Program-made: the position numbers and the translations under genes | Assembly (NCBI GenBank): GCA_963755755.1 | Contig: CAVWLJ010000008.1 | Coordinates: 124,001 to 188,000, forward strand | DNA: 64,000 nt | Direction of reading: 5' to 3' | Source: DATKNA01 sp963755755 | GTDB lineage: Bacteria; Actinomycetota; Actinomycetes; Actinomycetales; Kineosporiaceae | Notes under the pieces: model-generated | Database searches by the model: none | What the model was told of the DNA's origin: nothing | The model's input: the letters and a program-made list of their open reading frames with translations, nothing else | Shown: piece by piece, positions 9,080 through 16,958 of the stretch | Layout of the letters: every line of letters starts with the position of its first letter | Numbering within the stretch: position 1 is the first letter of the stretch

Positions 9080-9114
9080 CAGCGGCCGGTCCCGATGATG
9101 GGGACCGGCCGCTG
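9080..9114. terminator. Strong stem-loop between the secreted-protein gene and tRNA-Ala
   Basis: Perfect 14-bp stem: CAGCGGCCGGTCCC at 9080-9093 and its complement at 9101-9114, with loop GATGATG. It sits 8 nt beyond the 3' end of the leftward tRNA gene and 31 nt beyond the rightward gene ending at 9049, so it can terminate both. Its symmetry makes it likely bidirectional. Confidence 0.75.
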
Positions 9115-9121
9115 ACCTGGG

Positions 9122-9195
9122 TGGAGCTGAGGGGATTTGAACCCCTGACCCCCTCGATGCGAACGAGGTGCGCTACCGGACTGCGCTACAGCCCC
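9122..9195 (-). tRNA. tRNA-Ala (anticodon CGC)
   Basis: A full cloverleaf can be drawn. The acceptor stem pairs GGGGCTG with CAGCTCC and includes the G3:U70 wobble that identifies alanine tRNAs. The D-loop is AGTCCGGTAGC, the anticodon stem CCTCG/CGAGG holds loop TTCGCAT (anticodon CGC, codon GCG), and the T-arm is AGGGGTTCAAATCCCCT. The discriminator is A73. The following bases are CCC, so CCA is not encoded and must be added. GCG is a heavily used codon in a genome of this GC content. Confidence 0.97.
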
Positions 9196-9258
9196 AAGGC
9201 CTGGACAGGCTAGCACCACCGTCGCGGCGGCCTCGACCTCGATCCGGCCGACATGCGC

Positions 9259-10083
9259 TCAGCCGTTCACGGCCCGGCGCCGCTCGAGCACGCTGTCGAG
9301 GTCGACCTCCGCGGGCTCCTCGAACACCCAGGGCCCGGTCACCGGCGCGACGACCGAGGCTGCCGGAGCCTGCGGCTCGGCCGGGACCGCGAGCGGAGCC
9401 GGCTCCGGCCGCGGTGCCATCGGCTTGAGCGTGTAGGTCGGGGGCGGCACGGGCACCGGCGTCCAGGTCCCCGGCTCCTGCTCCCCCTCCGCCACCACCG
9501 GGGCGGCCGGCTCGGCACGCACGGGTTCCGGGACGGCGGGAGCGGCGGCCATCGGCGCCGGTTCGCTGACGGGGGCGGGGACGGTTCGAGGAGCAGGGCG
9601 CGCGGCGGGGCGTGCCGTCGTTCCGGTCCGGCGTTCGCGCTCGCGCTGCGCGACCACCCGGAGCGCCACGACGTCCGCGAGGAGCAGCGCGACGGTGAGC
9701 ACGGCGACCAGGCTCGGGAGGATGCCGACCAGGGCACCCGCGGTGGAGAGCACGGTCACCGCGAGGAGGGTGAGCAGGACCGTCCGCCGCCGGCGGGCGG
9801 CGGTGGAAGTCGGGGACACCGGCTCCGGGGCCTCCACCGCGTCCGGTGCGTCCGGCGCGGGCGATGCCGGGGCCGCCGCGCGCGTGATCAAAGGTGCGGT
9901 GGAGGGGCCGAGGCGCCGCTCCCGGCGCCGGCGCTGCAGCACCCGAAGGGCCCGGGAGTGCCGGTCCTGGGTCCGGGAGGCGCCCAGGGCGTCCCGTCGC
10001 CGGATCCACTGCGGCAGGAGATAGGCAGCCCAGAGGCCCACGATGGCGACGAAGACGAGCGAGGTGGGCTGCACAAGCACCAA
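9259..10083 (-). CDS. glpR: Divisome membrane protein GlpR/SepX
   Basis: 274 residues. A membrane span opens the protein (SLVFVAIVGLWAAYLLPQWI) followed by a basic stretch with RRRDALGAS. A central hydrophobic pair follows (TVLLTLLAVTVLSTAGALVG, LPSLVAVLTVALLLADVVAL), then a long Pro/Ala-rich cytoplasmic tail ending AEVDLDSVLERRRAVNG. This layout is that of GlpR of Corynebacterium and SepX of Streptomyces, membrane partners of the division machinery. In Corynebacterium GlpR is the receptor for the MoeA-like protein Glp, which is encoded here at 11840-13069. Start ATG/GTG 10083. Start and span boundaries are approximate. Confidence 0.85.
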   Translation of the reverse strand: MVLVQPTSLVFVAIVGLWAAYLLPQWIRRRDALGASRTQDRHSRALRVLQRRRRERRLGPSTAPLITRAAAPASPAPDAPDAVEAPEPVSPTSTAARRRRTVLLTLLAVTVLSTAGALVGILPSLVAVLTVALLLADVVALRVVAQRERERRTGTTARPAARPAPRTVPAPVSEPAPMAAAPAVPEPVRAEPAAPVVAEGEQEPGTWTPVPVPPPTYTLKPMAPRPEPAPLAVPAEPQAPAASVVAPVTGPWVFEEPAEVDLDSVLERRRAVNG

Positions 10084-10159
10084 CGGTAGGAGCGTGGGGC
10101 CTCCGCATCACGCACCGTCAGCCGCGTGTCTCTCCTGAACGCTACCGATACTGGTGTGA

Positions 10160-10801
10160 CTAGTGTGAACGCTCTGCGTCGCGATCGGCCTGCAGCTGCC
10201 GCCAGCGGGACAACAGTCCGCCAGGGACGTCCTCGACCGTGAGCGCGAAGCTCGCGTGATCCCGCCACGCTCCGTCGATGTGGAGGTAGCGCGGCCGCAG
10301 ACCCTCCGGCCTGAAGCCCAGCTTGTGCGCCACCCGGAGGCTCGCCGCGTTCTCCGGCCGGATGTTGATCTCGATCCGGTGCAGGCCGACGGTGAAGAAG
10401 CAGTGGTCGACGGTCAGCGCGAGCGCGGTCGGGATCACGCCCCGGCCGGCGACCCGGCGGTCCACCCAGTACCCCGCGTGCGCCGACCGCAGCGACCCCC
10501 AGGCGATGCCCGAGACCGTGAGCTGGCCGACGAGGTCGCCGCGGTAGGTCACCGCCAGCGGGAGCATCCGGCCCGACCGCGCCTCGCGGTTGAAACTGCG
10601 CACCATCTGCCCGAACGTGGGCGGCGGCCCGGCGTCGGCGTCCGGGTGCGTCGCCTCCCACGGGGTCAGCCAGGAGACATTCGCGGAGCGGACCGCGCGC
10701 CAGACCTGCGCGTCCGAGCGACGCAACGGCCGGAGTTCGACGTCCCCCTCGTGCAGGACGACGGGCCAGACCCACGCACCGTGGTCGACGAGCCCTCGCA
10801 T
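10160..10801 (-). CDS. rimJ: GNAT acetyltransferase, RimJ/RimL type
   Basis: 213 residues. GNAT-fold N-acetyltransferase of the RimJ group, which acetylates protein N-termini such as ribosomal S5 in E. coli; the substrate here is unknown. Visible features are VELRPLRRSDAQVWRAVR at the start of the fold, the acetyl-CoA loop region YWVDRRVAGRGVIPTALAL (R/Q-x-x-G-x-G/A variant), and the C-terminal ENAASLRVAHKLGFRPEG. The same gene lies between glp and glpR orthologues in mycobacteria (Rv0995), so the order is conserved even with mog and moaC inserted here. Confidence 0.88.
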   Translation of the reverse strand: MRGLVDHGAWVWPVVLHEGDVELRPLRRSDAQVWRAVRSANVSWLTPWEATHPDADAGPPPTFGQMVRSFNREARSGRMLPLAVTYRGDLVGQLTVSGIAWGSLRSAHAGYWVDRRVAGRGVIPTALALTVDHCFFTVGLHRIEINIRPENAASLRVAHKLGFRPEGLRPRYLHIDGAWRDHASFALTVEDVPGGLLSRWRQLQADRDAERSH

Positions 10802-10890
10802 GTCGGCATCCTTCCACCGCGGGAGGGCGGTGGCGCCCCCGTGGCGGCGGTCGGGTCAGCCGTCAGCGGCGAGCGATCGGGAGCGGTCGG

Positions 10891-11388
10891 TCAGACGCCG
10901 CCGCCGGGGCGGTGGTCCTCGCCGCGCACCTGGTCCACCGCGTGCGGCAGGACGTCGCGCAGCACGGTGATCCCGTCGCGGCAGCCGCCCGGCGAGCCCG
11001 GCAGGTTGACGATCAGTGTCCGGCCGGCGAGCCCCGCGATGCCCCGCGAGAGCGCCGCGGTCGGCACCCCGTGCGCGACCCCGTACGCCCGGATCGCCTC
11101 GACGAGGCCGGGCACGGGGCGGTCGACCACGCGCAGGGTGGCCTCCGGGGTGAGGTCGGTCGGCGAGAGCCCCGTCCCGCCGGTGGTGAGGACGACGTCG
11201 TACCCGTCGTCCACGGCGGCACGCAGCGCCGCCTCGACGGGCTCCCCATCGGGAACCACGACGGGCCCCTCCACCGTGAACCCCATCGACCGCAGACCCT
11301 CGACGAGGATCGGCCCGCCCCGGTCGTCGTAGACACCCGCGGCCGCCCGGTTCGAGGCGGTGACGACGAGGCCGCGGAAGTCACGCAC
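10891..11388 (-). CDS. mog: Molybdopterin adenylyltransferase family protein (MogA/MoaB)
   Basis: 165 residues, usual for the family. It adenylylates molybdopterin before molybdate insertion. The conserved nucleotide loop TTGGTGLSPTDLTPEATL and the C-terminal NLPGSPGGCRDG are both present. It starts at ATG 11388 and overlaps the end of moaC by 8 bp, so the two are co-translated. Whether it is MogA or a MoaB2-like paralogue cannot be decided from sequence alone. Confidence 0.9.
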   Translation of the reverse strand: MRDFRGLVVTASNRAAAGVYDDRGGPILVEGLRSMGFTVEGPVVVPDGEPVEAALRAAVDDGYDVVLTTGGTGLSPTDLTPEATLRVVDRPVPGLVEAIRAYGVAHGVPTAALSRGIAGLAGRTLIVNLPGSPGGCRDGITVLRDVLPHAVDQVRGEDHRPGGGV

Positions 11389-11809
11389 GCCGCCAGTCCC
11401 CCGATCGTCCGCCGCTCTTGGCCGTGACCCGGATGTCGGTGATCGTCGTCCGCTTGTCGACGGCCTTGACCATGTCCACGAGGGTCAGCGCCGCGACCGT
11501 GACGCAGGTGAGCGCCTCCATCTCGACGCCGGTCCGGTCGGCGGTCCGCACCGTCGCGGTGATGTCGACGCCGTCGTCGGCCACCGACAACGAGACCGTC
11601 ACGGCGTGCACGGCCACCGGATGCGCGAGCGGGACGAGGTCCGGCGTCCGCTTCGCCGCCTGGATGCCGGCCACCCGCGCGACGGCGAGGGCGTCGCCCT
11701 TGGGGACGCCGTCCCCGCGCAGCAGCTCGATCACGGCGGCCGAGCACAGCACGCGGCCGGCCGCGGACGCCTCCCGCACCGTCACCGCCTTCGCCGAGAC
11801 GTCGACCAT
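11381..11809 (-). CDS. moaC: Cyclic pyranopterin monophosphate synthase
   Basis: 142 residues from ATG 11809. It converts the MoaA product to cyclic pyranopterin monophosphate, the first stable intermediate of molybdenum cofactor. Conserved segments include RTPDLVPLAHPVAVHAVTVS, ADRTGVEMEALTCVTVAALT and LVDMVKAVDKRT with the catalytic Lys/Asp. Homologues usually begin about ten residues earlier with THVDERGQAHMVDVS. Those residues are encoded here (HVDERGQAHM) but follow the glp stop codon in the same frame, with no start codon between. Either ATG 11809 is the true start or one G was inserted near 11832. Confidence 0.92.
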   Translation of the reverse strand: MVDVSAKAVTVREASAAGRVLCSAAVIELLRGDGVPKGDALAVARVAGIQAAKRTPDLVPLAHPVAVHAVTVSLSVADDGVDITATVRTADRTGVEMEALTCVTVAALTLVDMVKAVDKRTTITDIRVTAKSGGRSGDWRRA

Positions 11810-11839
11810 GTGGGCCTGGCCACGCTCGTCGACGTGCGG

Positions 11840-13069
11840 TCAGTCGCTCGGCCACGACGCCTCCGAGAGCAGCAAGCACGCCAGCTCGTCGCCGACGCCG
11901 ACCGCGCCGACGCCCTCCGGCACGACGGCGAGGCACGTCGCGGCCGCGAGATCGGCGACGAGGTGCGAGCCCTGCGCGCCGACCGGTCGCACCCCGGGGC
12001 GGCCTCCGGCCACCGCCGGCTCGAGCACGGCGCGGGCGAACTGCCGCCGGTGCTCCGGCGAGCGCCACTGCTCGGCGGCCACCGCGATCACCGCGGGCGC
12101 GGACGACGGGTCGCTCACTCCGGCCAGCGCTCGCAGCACCGGTCGCACGAACACCTCGAACGAGACCATGGAGCTCACCGGGTTGCCCGGCAGCGTGAAG
12201 ATCGGCACGCCGTCGACGGTGCCGAAACCCTGCGGCATCCCCGGCTGCATGGCCACCTTCTCGAACCGCACCGTGCCGACCTCGGTGAGCACCTCCTTCA
12301 CCGTGTCGTACACGCCGGCGCTGACGCCGCCGCTGGTCAGCACGAGATCCGCGTCGCGCGCCGCGTCGCGCAGCAGCCGCCGGACGGCGTCCGCCTCGTC
12401 CGGCACGATCCCGAGGTAGGTCGCCGTCGCCCCGAGCGCCTCGGCCGCCGCGACCAGCCCGTACCCGTTGGAGTCGTGGATCTGCCCCGGCGCGAGCGGC
12501 TCGCCCGGCGGCACGAGCTCGCTGCCGCTGGAGAACACGACGACGCGGGGCGCGCGGTGCACCGGCACGTCGGCGCAGCCGACGGCGGCGAGCAGCGCGA
12601 CGTGCCGCGCGGTGAGGACCGTTCCGGTGGTGGCCACGATCTCGCCGACGGAGACGTCCTCGCCGGCCCGCCGCACGTGCGCCCCGGGGTCCGGCGCGCG
12701 CTCGACGCGCACCGTCGTCCCGTCCGCCCAGCCGCCGGTCCACTCGACCGGCACCACGGCGTCCGCCCCGTGCGGCAGCGGAGCGCCGGTCATGATCCGC
12801 AGCGCGCTGCCCTCGGCCAGCGGGCCCGGCAGGCCGCCGCCCGCCGCACTCTCCCCGCTGACGGGCAGGACGAGCGGGACGCCGGGGACGTCGGCGGCGC
12901 GGACGGCGAAGCCGTCCATGGAGGAGTTGTCGAAGCCGGGAAGGGCGATCGGCGACGCGACATCCGCGCCGAGCACGCGACCGCGGGCCCGGGCGACGGG
13001 CACCGTCTCGACCGGCAACGGCGCGACCGCGGCGAGGCAGTCCGCGAGGTGCCGATCGACCGAGATCAT
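11840..13069 (-). CDS. glp: Gephyrin-like molybdotransferase Glp (MoeA family)
   Basis: 409 residues with the full MoeA fold. Domain III/I landmarks are PGFDNSSMDGFAVRAADVPG and SALRIMTGAPLPHGADAVVP. The molybdopterin-binding domain shows FSSGSELVPPGEPLAPGQIH, LVLTSGGVSAGVYD and the C-terminal GNPVSSMVSFEVFVRP. MoeA enzymes insert molybdate into adenylylated molybdopterin. In this genomic setting (next to galU, rimJ and glpR) the orthologue in Corynebacterium glutamicum, Glp, also binds FtsZ and localises to the septum through GlpR. Start ATG 13069 overlaps the galU stop (ATGA), so it is coupled to galU. Confidence 0.92.
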   Translation of the reverse strand: MISVDRHLADCLAAVAPLPVETVPVARARGRVLGADVASPIALPGFDNSSMDGFAVRAADVPGVPLVLPVSGESAAGGGLPGPLAEGSALRIMTGAPLPHGADAVVPVEWTGGWADGTTVRVERAPDPGAHVRRAGEDVSVGEIVATTGTVLTARHVALLAAVGCADVPVHRAPRVVVFSSGSELVPPGEPLAPGQIHDSNGYGLVAAAEALGATATYLGIVPDEADAVRRLLRDAARDADLVLTSGGVSAGVYDTVKEVLTEVGTVRFEKVAMQPGMPQGFGTVDGVPIFTLPGNPVSSMVSFEVFVRPVLRALAGVSDPSSAPAVIAVAAEQWRSPEHRRQFARAVLEPAVAGGRPGVRPVGAQGSHLVADLAAATCLAVVPEGVGAVGVGDELACLLLSEASWPSD

Positions 13070-14013
13070 GACGGGTCGGAGCCCATGGCGGCGACGTAGC
13101 CGCGGAGCCAGCCGCGAAAGTCCGGGCCGAGGTCGGCCCGCTCGCTGGCGAGCTGGACGACGGCCTTGAGGTAGTCGAGCCGGTCGCCGGTGTCGTACCG
13201 GCGGCCGCGGAAGATCACGCCGTAGACCCCGCCGCCCTCGCCGTGCTCCTGCGCGATGGACTGCAGGGCATCCGTGATCTGGATCTCGCCGCCCCGCCCG
13301 GGGTCGGTCTTCCGGAGCACCTCGAAGATCCGCGGGTGAAGCACGTAGCGGCCGATGACGGCGAGGTTGCTGGGCGCGTCCGCCGGGTCCGGCTTCTCGA
13401 CCATGCCGGTGACGCGGACGACGTCCTCCTCGCCGGTCTCCTCGACGGCGGCGCAGCCGTAGAGGTGCACCTGATCGGGCGGCACCTCCAGAAGCGCCAC
13501 CACATTGGCCCGGGTCCGGCGCTGGACGCCGATCATGCGGACCAGCAGCGGGTCGCGCTCGTCGATGAGGTCGTCGCCGAGCAGGACGGCGAACGGCTGG
13601 TCGCCGACGTGCTTGTCGGCGCAGAGCACCGCGTGACCGAGGCCGCGGGGATCGCCCTGCCGGGTGTAGTGCATGTCCGCGAGCACGTTCGACTTCTGCA
13701 CCCGCGCCAGCCGCGAGGCGTCCCCCTTGGCCTGCAGGGTCTCCTCGAGCTCCCAGGCGCGGTCGAAGTGGTCCTCGAGGGAGCGCTTGTTGCGGCCGGT
13801 GATGACGAGGACGTCGGAGAGCCCGGCGGCCACGGCCTCCTCGACCACGTACTGGATGGCCGGCTTGTCGACGACCGGCAGCATCTCCTTCGGCGTCGCC
13901 TTCGTCGCCGGCAGGAAGCGGGTCCCGAGGCCGGCGGCGGGGATGACCGCCTTGGTGACGACCGGTCCGAGCGAGCGCTCGGTCGAGGTGTGCTCCTGCA
14001 GCAGGTCCGTCAT
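13066..14013 (-). CDS. galU: UTP-glucose-1-phosphate uridylyltransferase
   Basis: 315 residues. It makes UDP-glucose from UTP and glucose 1-phosphate, feeding cell-wall and exopolysaccharide glycosyltransferases such as those at 1.8-7.0 kb. The nucleotide-binding signature AGLGTRFLPATKATPKEMLP is complete, followed by AIQYVVEEA, GHAVLCADKHVGDQPFAVLL, MVEKP and GGEIQITDAL. Start GTG/ATG 14013. It lies 48 bp downstream of the GGDEF gene on the same strand and is coupled to glp downstream. Confidence 0.96.
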   Translation of the reverse strand: MTDLLQEHTSTERSLGPVVTKAVIPAAGLGTRFLPATKATPKEMLPVVDKPAIQYVVEEAVAAGLSDVLVITGRNKRSLEDHFDRAWELEETLQAKGDASRLARVQKSNVLADMHYTRQGDPRGLGHAVLCADKHVGDQPFAVLLGDDLIDERDPLLVRMIGVQRRTRANVVALLEVPPDQVHLYGCAAVEETGEEDVVRVTGMVEKPDPADAPSNLAVIGRYVLHPRIFEVLRKTDPGRGGEIQITDALQSIAQEHGEGGGVYGVIFRGRRYDTGDRLDYLKAVVQLASERADLGPDFRGWLRGYVAAMGSDPS

Positions 14014-14061
14014 GCCTCTCCCCTGTCCGTTACCGCTCGGACCATGTGTGACCCGGCGAGG

Positions 14062-16089
14062 CTATCCGGAACCTCCGGGCGGTGCGGCGGGAAGGTCCGC
14101 GACGAGTTCGGGTGGCTCCCCCGGCATCGGCTCCTGGCCGGGGAGGACGACCTCGGCGAGGCACCAGCGGTCACGCCCGGCCGCCTTCGCGACGTACAGC
14201 GCGGAGTCCGCCGAGCGGAGGATCTCGCTCGCCGTGCGCCCGTGGTCCGGGAACGACGCTACCCCCGCGGAGACCGTCACGGGCTGGCTGACCGACCCGA
14301 CGGTGAACGGTTTCGCGCGCACGGCGGCGACGATGCGGGCGGTGACGGCGGCGGCGCCGTCGGAGCCGGTCTCGGGCAGCACGACGGCGAACTCCTCGCC
14401 GCCGTAGCGGGCCACCGTGTCGACCTCGCGCAGGCAGTCCTGCAACCGGCGGGCGAACTCCCGCAGCACGCCGTCGCCGAAGGCGTGGCCGTGGCTGTCG
14501 TTGACGCCCTTGAAGTGGTCGAGGTCGAGCATGACGATCGAGAGCGGCCGGCTGAACCGGGTCGCGCGCTCGACCTCGCGGGCCAGCGTCGTCGAGAGGT
14601 GCCGGAAGTTGCCGGCCCCGGTCAGTGCGTCGGTGACGGAGAGCCGCCGGGTCTCCTCGTGCTCGAGCACGTTGCCCACCGCCACGCCCGCGGGCCCGGC
14701 GAGCGCCTCGACCGCCTCCCCGGCCGCGTCCTCGATCGGCGGGGCGCCCGGGGACCGGGTCAGCGCCAGCGCCCCGAGCACGGTGCTCCCGCTGCGCAGC
14801 AGCACGGCCAGCCCGGGCACGCGACCGCCCGTGCGGACGGGCGAGCCGTGCTCGACGGCGGCGCGGGCGAGGCGGGTGAGGCCCTCGACCGCGGCGGGGT
14901 TGGGCGCCAGACCCGTCCGCGTGCTGACGGCCCGCTCCTCGAGGCTGCGGGCGTCACCGAGGAACGCCGCGCCGCTCTCGGCGTCCACCGCGTCGCGGAC
15001 GGCGTCCAGCACCGTCTGCAGCAGTCCGTCGAGATCGTGCGTCCGGGCGAGCGCCTGGCCGAGGCGTCCGGCGCTCTCGGTCACCGCCTCGCGGCCGGCC
15101 CGCAGCGCCTCGGCGTCCTCCTGGAGTCGCGCGCCCAGAGCGTCGACCGCGGCACCGAGGCGGGCGACCTCGTCCCCGGCGGCTGCGGGCAGGCCGGCGA
15201 CGTCGCTGCGGGCGGCGAGGTCGCCCTGCCGCAGTCGCTCCGCGACCCCGGCGAGGCCCAGCAGCGGGCGGGTGAGGCGGCTCGCCACCACGAGCAGGAG
15301 GACGCCGCAGACCACGAGCGCGGCGATCACGACGAGGCCGAGGACGAGCGGCAGCGACGCCGGCGCCTCCGGCGTCCACACGGCGAGCCCGTACGGGACG
15401 CCCGGACCGGCCGGCGCGACCCGGACGCGCTGCCCGGCGACGACGCCGTCGCGACCGAGGCTCGGTGGCACGGCACCGCCCGCGGCCGCTGCCGGCCGGC
15501 CCGCGGTGACGACGGCGAGGCCGGTGCCGAGCCCCAGCCGCCCACGCAGTTCGGCGAGTGCGGGCGCGTCGAGCGGCCCGACCGCGACGACGCGGGCCAC
15601 CTCGGTGCCGCCGGCGTCCGTGACGGGCACCGACTCGACCTGGGCGGGGACGCCGGTGGGCGGCGCGTCCCCGCGCGAGCAGGAGGCGCGCAGCAGCGAG
15701 CCGAGGTCGGGGGCGAGGTCTGCACCCGGGTCTGCGGCGGTGCCGCTCGACGCGAGCACGCGATCGCCGACGACCACGAGCACCCGCTCACCCGGCACCT
15801 GGCCCTGCGCGGCGCCGTCCACCGCCGACCGTGCGCGGGCGTCGTCGAGGGGCGAGCCCGCGGCCAGCCCGGTGGAGAGGTCCAGGGCGGCGGCCCGGGC
15901 GGTGTCGCCCAGCGCGGAGCAGCGCTGCGCCAGATAGGCGGAGGTGACGGCGAGCGCCTGCCGGAGCGTCGTGGTCGCGGCGTCGGCACGCGCCCGGGGC
16001 ACCAGGACGGCGACGACCAGGCCCGCGGCGACGACCGGACCGACGAGCACGCCGGCCAGCACGAGCGCGAGTCGTGCGCGCAGGGACAC
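14062..16089 (-). CDS. Membrane diguanylate cyclase (HAMP-GAF-GGDEF)
   Basis: 675 residues from GTG 16089. Order: N-terminal span (LALVLAGVLVGPVVAAGLVV), extracytoplasmic sensing region of about 220 residues, second span (PLVLGLVVIAALVVCGVLLL), HAMP segment (LTRPLLGLAGVAERLRQGDL), GAF-like domain (residues about 370-500), and GGDEF domain with DLDHFKGVNDSHGHAFGD and the active-site RYGGEEFAVVLPET. The inhibitory site R-E-V-D lies exactly five residues before GGEEF, so the enzyme should be active and product-inhibited. It makes cyclic di-GMP from GTP. Its position upstream of galU and glp suggests a link between signal and envelope or division, but co-transcription is inference. Confidence 0.92.
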   Translation of the reverse strand: MSLRARLALVLAGVLVGPVVAAGLVVAVLVPRARADAATTTLRQALAVTSAYLAQRCSALGDTARAAALDLSTGLAAGSPLDDARARSAVDGAAQGQVPGERVLVVVGDRVLASSGTAADPGADLAPDLGSLLRASCSRGDAPPTGVPAQVESVPVTDAGGTEVARVVAVGPLDAPALAELRGRLGLGTGLAVVTAGRPAAAAGGAVPPSLGRDGVVAGQRVRVAPAGPGVPYGLAVWTPEAPASLPLVLGLVVIAALVVCGVLLLVVASRLTRPLLGLAGVAERLRQGDLAARSDVAGLPAAAGDEVARLGAAVDALGARLQEDAEALRAGREAVTESAGRLGQALARTHDLDGLLQTVLDAVRDAVDAESGAAFLGDARSLEERAVSTRTGLAPNPAAVEGLTRLARAAVEHGSPVRTGGRVPGLAVLLRSGSTVLGALALTRSPGAPPIEDAAGEAVEALAGPAGVAVGNVLEHEETRRLSVTDALTGAGNFRHLSTTLAREVERATRFSRPLSIVMLDLDHFKGVNDSHGHAFGDGVLREFARRLQDCLREVDTVARYGGEEFAVVLPETGSDGAAAVTARIVAAVRAKPFTVGSVSQPVTVSAGVASFPDHGRTASEILRSADSALYVAKAAGRDRWCLAEVVLPGQEPMPGEPPELVADLPAAPPGGSG

Positions 16090-16289
16090 CAGACCTCCCG
16101 GACGGGTGGTCGACGACGGACATCGGGCCTTTCGCCCCGTCCCTCGGGGCTGCGATTCGTGGCACGATGTCCTGGTACGCCACCGGCGCTGACGCCGTCG
16201 GCGGGTCGAACTCGGATCGTCGACATCTGTTGTGTTCAAGGATGAGCAACGAACGGTCGTCGACCGATGACGCTGCGTCAGGGGGTATC

Positions 16290-16928
16290 GTGCCGAACGG
16301 CACCGGCATCGTGACGGGCTTTCCGCAGATCCGGTCCGAGGTGACGACCGTCAAGGCCGCCTTCCGCGATCGGATCCGCACCCACCGGCGACTGCGCACG
16401 GTGGCGGAACGGGCGGCGGAGTCCCACGCCCTCGTGGACACCGCCCTCGAACTTCCCGAGATCCAGGCTGCCCGCTGCGTGGCGCTCTACGCCGCGACGG
16501 CCACCGAGCCGCAGACCGGTCCGCTCCGCCAGGCGCTGCGCCGGCTCGGCATCGGGGTCGTCCTACCGGTGGTCCGTCCCGACGGCCTCGACTGGGCCCG
16601 GGACACGGGGCAGCTCGCGTCCGGCAGCGGGCGGGGCGGCCGGGAGCCGGTGGGGCCGAGACTCGGGCCGCGGGGCGTGCTCGCGGCGGACGTGGTGCTC
16701 GTCCCCGCGCTCGCCGTCGACACCCTCGGCACCCGGCTCGGCCAGGGCGGCGGCTACTACGACGCCACGCTCCCCCAGCTCGACCCCGGCGTCCCGATCA
16801 TCGCCGTCGTCCACGACGACGAGGTGCTCGACGCCTCGGTGGAGCCGCTGCCCTGCGAGCCGCACGACGTGCCCGTCGACGGGGCACTGACCCCGCTGCG
16901 CCGCCTGCGCCTACCCGGCCGGGCCTGA
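16290..16928 (+). CDS. 5-formyltetrahydrofolate cyclo-ligase
   Basis: 212 residues from GTG 16290, which has AGGGGG 4 nt upstream; ATG 16242 and GTG 16341 are in-frame alternatives. It converts 5-formyl-THF to 5,10-methenyl-THF with ATP, returning the storage form to one-carbon metabolism. Family signs are the N-terminal KAAFRDRIRTHRRL and the C-terminal LGTRLGQGGGYYDATLPQL (phosphate loop) with VVHDDEVLD and LPCEPHDVPVD. It is divergent from the GGDEF-galU operon; the orthologue Rv0992c sits beside galU and ruc in M. tuberculosis. Confidence 0.92.
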   Translation: MPNGTGIVTGFPQIRSEVTTVKAAFRDRIRTHRRLRTVAERAAESHALVDTALELPEIQAARCVALYAATATEPQTGPLRQALRRLGIGVVLPVVRPDGLDWARDTGQLASGSGRGGREPVGPRLGPRGVLAADVVLVPALAVDTLGTRLGQGGGYYDATLPQLDPGVPIIAVVHDDEVLDASVEPLPCEPHDVPVDGALTPLRRLRLPGRA

Positions 16929-16950
16929 CCCTCGCCCCCCGGCCGGTCAG
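16923..16950. terminator. Possible stem-loop between convergent genes
   Basis: CCTGACC (16923-16929) can pair with GGTCAGG (16944-16950) across a C/G-rich loop, in the 30-bp gap between the ends of the convergent cyclo-ligase and acylase genes. It could end transcription from both sides. No T-run is visible. Confidence 0.3.
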
Positions 16951-16958
16951 GAAGCCAG

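Noticed and set aside
13243..16245. Very long open frame (1000 codons) on the + strand
   Set aside because: It is antisense to galU and the GGDEF gene. High GC keeps antisense frames free of stops, and its product is Arg/Gly/Ala-rich without any motif.
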